A stretch of 21,141 nucleotides of DNA. Origin: CAYGSN01 sp964352675 (GTDB lineage: Bacteria; Pseudomonadota; Alphaproteobacteria; Micavibrionales; Micavibrionaceae). Position numbers and translations under genes: made by a program. The notes under the pieces were generated by a model that did not search any database, was not told the DNA's origin, and saw only the letters and a list, made by a program, of their open reading frames with translations. Location: positions 1-21,141 of the forward strand of contig CAYGSN010000033.1 in NCBI GenBank assembly GCA_964352675.1, given 5' to 3'. Positions 15,395-21,141 of the stretch are shown here, piece by piece (the first letter of the stretch is position 1; each line of letters begins with the position of its first letter).

Positions 15395-16263
15395 AGCCCG
15401 TACAACAGTCATCAAACAGCATCCGCATCTTTGACCGCGACCTCTTGCGCCAAAGGCAAAAACGCAGCGCAGGTGTTTTCTCCAACCATAATTTCCTCCA
15501 TCGCTGGTCGGCAGAACTTCTGGAAGAACGCCTTAATGATATCAGGCGGGAATTCAAAACCACACTTCATATTGATCCCTCTCGCCCACACTCAACCGTC
15601 ACTCTGGAGAACACAGACACACCAAAAAAAATTCAGATCAATATGGATGAAGAGTTTCTTCCCTTCGCCCCCTCCAGCCTTGATCTCCTCACCAGCAACC
15701 TGAACCTGCACACTGTGAATGACCTGCCCGGCGCACTGATTCAAATACGCCGAGCTTTAAAGCCAGACGGCTTGTTCCTGGCTGCGATGTTTGGCGGGCA
15801 AACGCTGCATGAACTGCGCCAGTCTCTCATGCAAACCGAAATGGAATTGCGCGGCGGGCTTTCTCCCCGTGTTCACCCCTTCGCTGACAAGCAGGATATG
15901 GGCGCCCTGATGCAGCGCGCAGGCTTTGCTCTGCCGGTTGTAGATTCGGAAAACCTCACCGTCACTTACGATAATATGTTTGCATTAATCCGTGATCTGC
16001 GCGGCATGGGGGAAACGAACATCATTGCGGAACGTGATATAACCTATCCGGGCCGCAGTTTCTTTCCTAAAGCCGCTGAATATTACCAAAACCATTTTTC
16101 CGAAGATAACGGCAGCCGCATCCGGGCCACATTCGAAATTATTTTCCTGATCGGCTGGGCGCCGCATGACAGCCAGCAAACACCGCTCAAACCCGGCAGC
16201 GCGACAAACCGCCTTGCCGATGCGTTGGGAAGTGAAGAAATAAAAACCGGAGAAACACCCTGA
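15388..16263 (+). CDS. NDUFAF5/BioC-like methyltransferase-family protein with degenerate SAM motif
   Basis: A 291-residue member of the alphaproteobacterial family related to human NDUFAF5 (a complex I assembly factor that hydroxylates an arginine of NDUFS7). Family hallmarks are IFDRDLLRQRQKRSA (residues 14-28), FLPFAPSSLDLLTSNLNLH (90-108), NDLPGALIQIRRALKPDGLF (111-130), GGQTLHELRQSL, SPRVHPFADKQDMGALMQRA, RATFEIIFLIGWAPH and QQTPLKPGSA. The usual glycine-rich motif I, normally just before this region, reads TLHIDPSRPHST (59-70) with no G-x-G, and the following segment is short. SAM binding may be lost. The ATG lies inside the end of the 882-residue gene (ATGGTAA, 7-base overlap), and gloB starts one base after its stop, so all three should be translated together. 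Confidence 0.85.
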   Translation: MVKPVQQSSNSIRIFDRDLLRQRQKRSAGVFSNHNFLHRWSAELLEERLNDIRREFKTTLHIDPSRPHSTVTLENTDTPKKIQINMDEEFLPFAPSSLDLLTSNLNLHTVNDLPGALIQIRRALKPDGLFLAAMFGGQTLHELRQSLMQTEMELRGGLSPRVHPFADKQDMGALMQRAGFALPVVDSENLTVTYDNMFALIRDLRGMGETNIIAERDITYPGRSFFPKAAEYYQNHFSEDNGSRIRATFEIIFLIGWAPHDSQQTPLKPGSATNRLADALGSEEIKTGETP

Positions 16264-16264
16264 T

Positions 16265-16975
16265 ATGACCATCACGCTTATACCTGTTTATAAAGATAAT
16301 TACGCCTATCTGATGGAATTGCAGAACGGCAAAACAGCCGTCATCGATCCCGGTGAATCCGCGCCCGTTATAAAAGCTCTGGAGGAAAAAGGCCGTTCTC
16401 TGGATTACATCCTGAACACCCATCACCACTGGGACCATGTCGATGGCAACCTGGAACTAAAGCAGCATTACGGCTGTGACATTCTCGGCCCGAAGAACGA
16501 ACCCATACCCGGCCGCGACCGGGGTCTGGAAGAAGGAAATTCATTGTCTTTGGGCGGTGAAGAGATACAGATCATCCACACACCCGGCCACACGTTGGGC
16601 CACCTGTGTTATTACTTCCCCGGCCGCCACGCGCTGTTCTCAGGCGATACACTCTTTTCCATGGGGTGTGGACGCCTGTTCGAAGGTACGGCCGAAGATA
16701 TGTGGAACGGGTTTCAAAAACTTCTGGCCCTGCCGGAAGACACGAAAGTCTATTGCGGCCATGAATATACGCTGGCGAATGCCGCATTTTGCAGCAAAAT
16801 GGAACCGGAAAATCAAGATATCAAACAGCGCCGGGAAGAGGTCAAGGAACGACGCCGGAAAAAACGCCCAACATTACCGACGACACTCGCAACCGAAAAG
16901 AAAACAAATCTTTTTCTTATGGCCAAAAACGCCGATGATTTTGCAGAAATCAGAAAAGCAAAAGATACAGGCTAG
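16265..16975 (+). CDS. gloB: Hydroxyacylglutathione hydrolase (glyoxalase II)
   Basis: A 236-residue metallo-beta-lactamase-fold thioesterase that releases D-lactate and glutathione from S-lactoylglutathione. Metal ligands are all visible: H53, H55, D57 and H58 (THHHWDH, residues 52-58), H109 (TPGHTLGH), D128 (FSGDTLF) and H166 (YCGHEYT). The GCGRLFEG loop (134-141) and the C-terminal basic substrate segment (ERRRKKRPTLPTTL) are those of glyoxalase II. It is slightly shorter than the E. coli enzyme (251). It starts one base after the preceding stop, with GGAGA about 11 bases upstream. No gloA is visible in the window. It converges on the next gene with a 6-bp gap. Confidence 0.93.
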   Translation: MTITLIPVYKDNYAYLMELQNGKTAVIDPGESAPVIKALEEKGRSLDYILNTHHHWDHVDGNLELKQHYGCDILGPKNEPIPGRDRGLEEGNSLSLGGEEIQIIHTPGHTLGHLCYYFPGRHALFSGDTLFSMGCGRLFEGTAEDMWNGFQKLLALPEDTKVYCGHEYTLANAAFCSKMEPENQDIKQRREEVKERRRKKRPTLPTTLATEKKTNLFLMAKNADDFAEIRKAKDTG

Positions 16976-16981
16976 ATTAAT

Positions 16982-17398
16982 CTATTCTGAATCCTTGTCG
17001 GGAGGAGTTTCTTTCTTTCCGCCCGCACCGCCACCTGAACGACGGCGCATGCCAGCCTTAACCGACTTTCTGGCACTTTCATCACGGCTGCCATGATCAT
17101 TATGATCCCGGTTGCCATGATTGTCATCATCGCCATCAGAATCATTCTCCTGACGACCTTTACCGCCTCTGCGCTGCGCATCACGGTGTGGAGGAATCGG
17201 CAGTTGTTTCTGGGTCATCTCGTCACGCTCACTCACTGCGACCTCAATTTCAAGACGTGAGGCCACCTTGCGAAGCTCATGAATGGTATCAAGCAAAACC
17301 TCCCGCGCCTTGCCGTCCTTGCGGTTTTTATCCCAGGATTCATAGGCGTTATAGCAGTTTTCAGATGTTTCGCGCAGGCGTTGTTCTATCTCATTCAT
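16982..17398 (-). CDS. Hypothetical 138-residue protein with helical N-terminus and charged disordered tail
   Basis: I do not recognise this gene. Residues 1-65 look helical and possibly coiled (MNEIEQRLRETSENCYNAYE, then EVLLDTIHELRKVASRLEIE). From about residue 70 the chain is low-complexity: a basic patch DAQRRGGKGRQ, a run dominated by Asp, His, Asn and Gly (about 84-107), then Arg/Gly-rich RRRSGGGAGGKK and an acidic end. GAGGA lies 11 bases before the ATG. It is 78 bp downstream of guaC on the same strand, and may be the last gene of that operon. The His/Asp-rich run could bind metal or RNA, but that is speculation. A long coding frame on the same interval in another phase was rejected. 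Confidence 0.65.
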   Translation of the reverse strand: MNEIEQRLRETSENCYNAYESWDKNRKDGKAREVLLDTIHELRKVASRLEIEVAVSERDEMTQKQLPIPPHRDAQRRGGKGRQENDSDGDDDNHGNRDHNDHGSRDESARKSVKAGMRRRSGGGAGGKKETPPDKDSE

Positions 17399-17476
17399 AT
17401 GGAGTACTTTCCTCAGTGTTAAATCCTGTCCGCCATACTAACCCCGCAGGCAGGGTAAGTTCAAGGCTGGAAAAAA

Positions 17477-18535
17477 CTATTCGTTGCCAAAAATGGTATT
17501 GAGCTGTTGGGAAACCCGCACAAAGGTTGTCCGTTTTGACAATTCCTTGAGCCGCCGTGCACCTACATATGTGCAGGTGGATCGAAGACCGCCCAAAATA
17601 TCCTGCAGCGTCCCGGCCACATCGCCGCGATACGGCACCTTCACCGTTTTGCCTTCGGAAGCGCGGTATTCCGCCACGCCGCCTTTGTGCTTTTTCATCG
17701 CCGTATCGCTGCTCATACCGTAGAACTGGACGAATTTTTTATCGCCCTCCTCTACAACACTTTGCTCGGACTGGTCATGGCCGGAAAACATCCCTCCCAG
17801 CATCACAAAGTCCGCACCGCCGCCGAACGCCTTGGCCACGTCACCCGGCACCGTGCAACCGCCATCACCACAGATCTGCCCGCCCAATCCGTGCGCCGCA
17901 TCCGCGCATTCAATAATCGCCGAAAGCTGCGGATAGCCCACGCCCGTCATCTTACGGGTGGTGCAAACACTGCCCGGACCGATTCCAACCTTTACCACAT
18001 CCACACCAGAGAGGATCAGTTCCTCGACCATTTCCCCGGTTACCACATTGCCCGCCATCAGGGATATGTCCTCCGGCACGATATCGCGCACCCGTTTGAC
18101 GAAATCGACAAATTGCTGGCTATAACCATTCGCCACATCGATACAGATTTTTTCGATTCCTTTTCCGTCCTTTTGAACGGAGGAGGCCAAAAACGCCTTC
18201 AGCTTCTCCACATCCGAATCGACAATCCCAATGCTGTACCAGACCGAATCCCCGCCATGTTCGGTAAAGAACGCCTGTAAATCCTCCAGCGCATAGTGCT
18301 TGTGCAGCGCAACCGTCAGCCCGTTGCCGTCACGCATAAAGGCGCGGGCCATATCGAACGTCCCCACCCCGTCCATATTGGCTGCAATTACCGGAACACC
18401 TTTGAAGGTGCGCTTGCTCCACTTAAAGCCAAACTCACGGGAAATATCGACATCCTTACGGCTGGCCAGTGTCGAGCGTTTGGGGCGGAACAGAACGTCT
18501 TTAAAATCAAGCTTGATATCGTTTTCTATGCGCAT
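17477..18535 (-). CDS. guaC: GMP reductase
   Basis: A 352-residue (beta/alpha)8-barrel enzyme that converts GMP to IMP and ammonia with NADPH, linking guanine to adenine nucleotide pools. GuaC rather than GuaB is indicated by the lack of a CBS insertion and by motifs LDFKDVLFRPKRSTL (9-23), the catalytic loop GIGPGSVCTTRKMTGVG (184-200, C191), the phosphate loop GDGGC, MLGGMFSGHDQS and FYGMSSDTAM. Length matches E. coli GuaC (347). AAGGA lies 5 bases before the ATG. The unknown membrane-protein gene ends 26 bp upstream, suggesting a shared transcript. No riboswitch or PurR-like site was identified. Confidence 0.95.
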   Translation of the reverse strand: MRIENDIKLDFKDVLFRPKRSTLASRKDVDISREFGFKWSKRTFKGVPVIAANMDGVGTFDMARAFMRDGNGLTVALHKHYALEDLQAFFTEHGGDSVWYSIGIVDSDVEKLKAFLASSVQKDGKGIEKICIDVANGYSQQFVDFVKRVRDIVPEDISLMAGNVVTGEMVEELILSGVDVVKVGIGPGSVCTTRKMTGVGYPQLSAIIECADAAHGLGGQICGDGGCTVPGDVAKAFGGGADFVMLGGMFSGHDQSEQSVVEEGDKKFVQFYGMSSDTAMKKHKGGVAEYRASEGKTVKVPYRGDVAGTLQDILGGLRSTCTYVGARRLKELSKRTTFVRVSQQLNTIFGNE

Positions 18536-18561
18536 TTCAATCCTTTTAGTCTTAATAAAGT

Positions 18562-19566
18562 CTATTGGTTAAGGCGGAAAATTGTTTCCATCCGCCTTGC
18601 ATCTTCCCCAAACATTCTTTGCAAATGCTGCCTGCAAAGCTGTTTTGGATCGGACGAGCCGGACGTATCATCGATCATAACCGGAATCACCGGAATATCC
18701 CATTGCTGAATGAACCGATCAAAATTCTCCAAATTGGAGACAAAGTCTCTCCCGAAAGAAAATGATTTCATCAGATTCACGCTTACCCCCTCTGGAAAAC
18801 GGAATTCATAGCGAGCCTCTATGCGTGTTTTTTTATTTCTCCTGACTTTTTTACATCCAGCCTGAATATCCATGGCGTCTTCATAAGGAATGAAGCGCTC
18901 GGAAAATCCAAAGTAAGGATTATAAAGCAGGCCCGTCCGCGTCAGAATTTTATAATTATTCGTATCAAAAACATAGGCGAAGCAGATTAACACCAAAAAC
19001 AAGAAAAACAGCACAGGTACATATTTTGCGCGCCGGTGCTCATACAGGAACAAAAGCGCCTGCTCAGGATTTACATCCTTATAGCCTCGCTTGTTTTGAA
19101 CTTCATCCACGCTCTTTTTCAGACTCTTCAAATAACCGCGCGATGGGTCGGGCTTTCTGCACTGCTTACGCGCTTGCAAGATTTCATACGCAAAATATGC
19201 CTGTTTTGCCTTGGGGAATTTTTGGACAATAAGATACGCGACAATCATAAAACCAATGGCCAAAACCCAGAATGAAAACCCCGACAGTAAAAACTGGCTG
19301 CTGTCATAAAAGAGAAACTCCAAGTCATCCAGATTTTTCTTAAGAAATACCTGAACAATGTCATTTTTATGTAAAAACAAGCTTCTCAGACACACAAAAA
19401 CCAGAGCAAAGATCACTATAAAACTAAGAATGACGGCTATCTTGATTTTCTGAAAGTTCAGGGAGAGCAAATACCCCTTCATACGCTCATCAAATCCGGC
19501 AACATCCAGGAAGTCCGGAGTATTCTCGTCCTGCCTTTTTCTTACAAATATATCGAAGAATTTCAT
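18562..19566 (-). CDS. Unknown membrane protein with three hydrophobic segments
   Basis: A 334-residue protein not recognised by family. The ATG at 19566 is preferred over an in-frame TTG at 19575. After a charged N-terminus (MKFFDIFVRKRQDENTPDF) there are two membrane helices at about residues 41-64 and 95-116, a soluble basic stretch of about 65 residues (KAKQAYFAYEILQARKQCRK onward), a third helix at about 182-203 (VPVLFFLFLVLICFAYVF), and a cytosolic-looking C-terminal domain of about 130 residues with beta character (NNYKILTRTGLLYNPYFGFS, ARYEFRFPEGVSVNL). The last part might be a PH-like membrane-associated fold, but that is only an impression. It sits between the DUF1192 gene (20 bp) and guaC (26 bp). 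It is more AT-rich than its neighbours. Confidence 0.75.
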   Translation of the reverse strand: MKFFDIFVRKRQDENTPDFLDVAGFDERMKGYLLSLNFQKIKIAVILSFIVIFALVFVCLRSLFLHKNDIVQVFLKKNLDDLEFLFYDSSQFLLSGFSFWVLAIGFMIVAYLIVQKFPKAKQAYFAYEILQARKQCRKPDPSRGYLKSLKKSVDEVQNKRGYKDVNPEQALLFLYEHRRAKYVPVLFFLFLVLICFAYVFDTNNYKILTRTGLLYNPYFGFSERFIPYEDAMDIQAGCKKVRRNKKTRIEARYEFRFPEGVSVNLMKSFSFGRDFVSNLENFDRFIQQWDIPVIPVMIDDTSGSSDPKQLCRQHLQRMFGEDARRMETIFRLNQ

Positions 19567-19586
19567 GTGCCCCAATCCGCTTGGTT

Positions 19587-19769
19587 TTAAGACTTAAAAA
19601 CACTATCCGCGGCGTCACGGCTAGCCTGCTTTTTCTCAATGTCCGTTCTGGCCCGCTCTATTTCCAGATTAAGCTCCGCAATATATTCCTGCAACTCCTC
19701 AATCGACATATCGACCAACTTCCGGGGGAATTCATGTGTTTTCGGCTTGGGCAAATCATCGTCGAACAT
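19587..19769 (-). CDS. DUF1192-family small coiled-coil protein
   Basis: A 60-residue protein typical of the alphaproteobacterial DUF1192 family: an acidic start MFDDDLPKPKTHEF, then MSIEELQEYIAELNLEIERA and a helical coiled-coil to RDAADSVFKS. The start at 19769 rather than an upstream in-frame ATG (19871) is decided by CAGGAG 5 bases before it and by the family's usual length of about 60. Function is unknown; the family is nearly universal in the class. It is first in the minus-strand run leading to guaC. Confidence 0.88.
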   Translation of the reverse strand: MFDDDLPKPKTHEFPRKLVDMSIEELQEYIAELNLEIERARTDIEKKQASRDAADSVFKS

Positions 19770-19800
19770 TACGTCTCCTGCATTTTTATCAATCCCCTTC

Positions 19801-19829
19801 AAAATAAAACGCATACGGGCCAAAAGCAA
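19801..19829 (-). promoter_or_regulatory. Possible promoter for the DUF1192-membrane protein-guaC run
   Basis: On the minus strand TTGCTT (19824-19829), a 17-bp spacer and TATTTT (19801-19806, four of six) are placed about 30-60 bp before the DUF1192 start at 19769. The match is moderate. Confidence 0.35.
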
Positions 19830-19922
19830 TTCTTCATATGCCGATAATTTTTTTCTGGATTTTTGCTGCACTATTGCCTATAAAACCCATGTTCCCATTG
19901 AAAATTCATGTAACAGGTTTAA

Positions 19923-19974
19923 TTTGACCCTCGGGAGCTGGGTCAAAGAGAAGAGCTTTGCTTTATAGAGCAAA
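19923..19974 (+). promoter_or_regulatory. Two leader hairpins upstream of trcR
   Basis: Hairpin 1 has TTTGACCC (19923-19930) / GGGTCAAA (19940-19947), 8 bp with a 9-nt loop. Hairpin 2 has TTTGCT (19957-19962) / AGCAAA (19969-19974), 6 bp with loop TTATAG, ending right before the AAAGGAG Shine-Dalgarno. A weak promoter TTGAAA (19898-19903), 16 bp, TAATTT (19920-19925) would start inside hairpin 1, in which case repeat 1 acts as a DNA operator, plausibly for autoregulation. Confidence 0.45.
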
Positions 19975-19987
19975 AAAGGAGATTCCC

Positions 19988-20704
19988 ATGGCAAAGGCCG
20001 CCAAATCAAAACAGGAAGCCGCATCTTTACTGATGCCCAAGGCCACCGCTGTCTGGCTGATTGAAAACACCGCCCTGACATTTCGTCAGATTGCCGATTT
20101 CACGGACCTCACGGAAATCGAGATTGAAGCCCTGGCCAATGAAGATATCGGCCGCGGCCTTGTCGGTCGTCATCCCGTTGAAAACGGCGAACTGACACAG
20201 GACGAGCTTGACCGGTGCCAGGCCGATCCATCCGCCAGCCTCCAGCAATCCAAACGCGAATTGCCGCAGGTCAAGCAACGTGCAAAAGGTCCACGCTATA
20301 CGCCGATCTCCAAACGTGCGGACAAGCCGGATGCGATTGCCTATATCCTCAAACAAAACCCGGAAATCAGCGATGCGCAAATCTGCAAGCTGGTGGGCAC
20401 AACCAAGCCGACGATTGCGTCTGTGCGCGACCGCACGCACCCGAACACGCCGAATATGAAGCCGCGCCATCCTGCGGATTTGGGCCTATGCACCTATGCA
20501 GAATACGAAAAGGCTGTGGATAAAGGCCTTCGCGCCCAAGGCAAAGATCCTGATGAAATTCGTGCTCAACGCCAGGGTAAAGCCATGGAAGAGGCAGAAT
20601 TCCAGCAGCAGCTGAGAGAGGAAGAGGATCAAGGATCGCAGAAATCCGGCGGATTTGACTTCTCAAACTTTATGCCTGATCTGGGCGATGACGGGAAGCA
20701 ATAA
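19988..20704 (+). CDS. trcR: DUF1013 cell-cycle transcriptional regulator TrcR-like
   Basis: A 238-residue DNA-binding protein specific to Alphaproteobacteria (DUF1013, named TrcR in public annotation). The family body starts SLLMPKATAVWLIENTALTF, continues FRQIADFTDLTEIEIEALAN (residues about 34-53) and later has an HTH-like stretch DAIAYILKQNPEISDAQICK followed by LVGTTKPTIASVRDRTH (about 118-150). The C-terminus is a Glu/Gln-rich tail ending GFDFSNFMPDLGDD. The ATG at 19988 has an ideal AAAGGAG 7 bases upstream, so the longer frame from 19958 is rejected. It is divergent from the DUF1192 gene and ends at a bidirectional terminator. Cell-cycle function is from family knowledge. Confidence 0.92.
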   Translation: MAKAAKSKQEAASLLMPKATAVWLIENTALTFRQIADFTDLTEIEIEALANEDIGRGLVGRHPVENGELTQDELDRCQADPSASLQQSKRELPQVKQRAKGPRYTPISKRADKPDAIAYILKQNPEISDAQICKLVGTTKPTIASVRDRTHPNTPNMKPRHPADLGLCTYAEYEKAVDKGLRAQGKDPDEIRAQRQGKAMEEAEFQQQLREEEDQGSQKSGGFDFSNFMPDLGDDGKQ

Positions 20705-20728
20705 CACCTGTAACATCTTTAGAGCTAA

Positions 20729-20756
20729 AAAATGGCCGGTAAAGACCGGCCATTTT
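20729..20756. terminator. Bidirectional intrinsic terminator between trcR and the DUF465 gene
   Basis: Perfect 12-bp stem AAAATGGCCGGT (20729-20740) / ACCGGCCATTTT (20745-20756) with a 4-nt loop AAAG. The plus strand continues GTTTTT and the minus strand reads TTTTTTAG after the stem, so it can end both converging transcripts. Confidence 0.92.
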
Positions 20757-20803
20757 GTTTTTAACACCTCCATGTTTGAGGGGTGACAAAAAACCTTATT
20801 TAA

Positions 20804-21007
20804 CTACGCGGTGGCTGCTTTTTTCGCGCGAATGCCTTCAATTTCTTCTTTGAGCATGAGCTTCTGTTTTTTAAGTTGTCGCAGGTAAAAATCAGTCGTA
20901 GACGGGCGGCCTTGCATTTTTTCGATGGTATCAGATAAAAAGGCGTGTTTTTCTCTCAGGGCCTTGATACGGGAAACATGTGCGGAAGACATTGCACGTG
21001 CAGTCAT
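20804..21007 (-). CDS. DUF465 (YdcH-like) small coiled-coil protein
   Basis: A 67-residue protein of the DUF465 family, helical and positively charged: SSAHVSRIKALREKHAFLSD, then TDFYLRQLKKQKLMLKEEIE. The pattern of an initial helix, a short break (GRPSTTD) and the LKKQKLMLKEEI helix is diagnostic. The ATG at 21007 has AAAGGAG 7 bases upstream; the TTG two codons earlier is not needed. Function is unknown. It shares the terminator at 20729-20756 with trcR. The 134 bp after it to the window end hold its presumed promoter and nothing else I can name. Confidence 0.9.
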   Translation of the reverse strand: MTARAMSSAHVSRIKALREKHAFLSDTIEKMQGRPSTTDFYLRQLKKQKLMLKEEIEGIRAKKAATA

Positions 21008-21141
21008 GGGCAATCTCCTTTATCGTCTAAAGTTGGTTTTTTGAGTTGCTTTGATCCTATCACTTTCCCGGCAAAATGAAATATAGTTTCCTGAAAATAT
21101 CCACAAACGTAATTTTGTTCCGCAGAATGAAGGGGTTATTC

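Noticed and set aside
17687..18280. 197-codon plus-strand ORF across guaC
   Set aside because: It is antisense to an intact, motif-complete guaC, has composition typical of a reversed coding frame (His/Arg rich) and lacks a ribosome-binding site.
21076..21141. Plus-strand ORF open at the window end (ATG at 21076)
   Set aside because: Only 22 codons are visible, with no Shine-Dalgarno before the ATG; it cannot be separated from chance.

Overview
The window is 21 kb of chromosome from a Gram-negative bacterium of moderate GC content, almost certainly an alphaproteobacterium. The evidence is a DUF1013/TrcR-type regulator, a 60-residue DUF1192 protein, an alphaproteobacterial-style HNH endonuclease, an NDUFAF5-like methyltransferase, a UbiH/COQ6-type monooxygenase and a comF/grxC/nitrilase neighbourhood. 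I cannot fix the order or genus. I see no phage, transposon, integrase, CRISPR array or rRNA. This is mostly housekeeping chromosome with several unexplained small genes and regulatory structures.

Layout. 1-3250: the 3' end of uvrA, a small hydrophobic protein, and tRNA-Leu(CAA) on the minus strand. 3252-5521: a plus-strand run of an ExoD-family membrane protein, a DsbB-type quinone-linked thiol oxidase and a GT4 glycosyltransferase, all envelope functions. 5518-6861 (minus): two small related membrane proteins (41 and 117 residues; the first lies in sequence otherwise read as a gap) and an HNH endonuclease, with notable inverted repeats in their leaders. 6862-7165 is a gene-free stretch with an extended -10 promoter and several palindromes. 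7166-8978: an esterase divergent from an LpxR-type lipid A deacylase. 8979-9193: a Fur-box-like promoter followed by a short non-coding segment and an intrinsic terminator, a candidate iron-regulated small RNA. 9194-12686: an orphan Xre/antitoxin-like protein, then grxC and a carbon-nitrogen hydrolase with overlapping reading frames, a ubiquinone-type monooxygenase, and comF.

12746-16975 is a tight plus-strand operon: an 882-residue protein with an N-terminal SAM methyltransferase domain and a long unknown remainder, a second methyltransferase-family protein that has lost the SAM-binding glycine motif, and gloB. The minus-strand operon from 19769 to 16982 reads DUF1192 protein, unknown membrane protein, guaC, and a charged disordered protein. 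trcR (19988-20704) diverges from that operon and shares a bidirectional terminator with a DUF465 protein.

The most interesting unexplained items are the Shine-Dalgarno-sequestering leader hairpin of the 117-residue membrane protein and its unannotated 41-residue relative, the putative Fur-controlled sRNA, and the 882-residue methyltransferase fusion with its degenerate methyltransferase partner.
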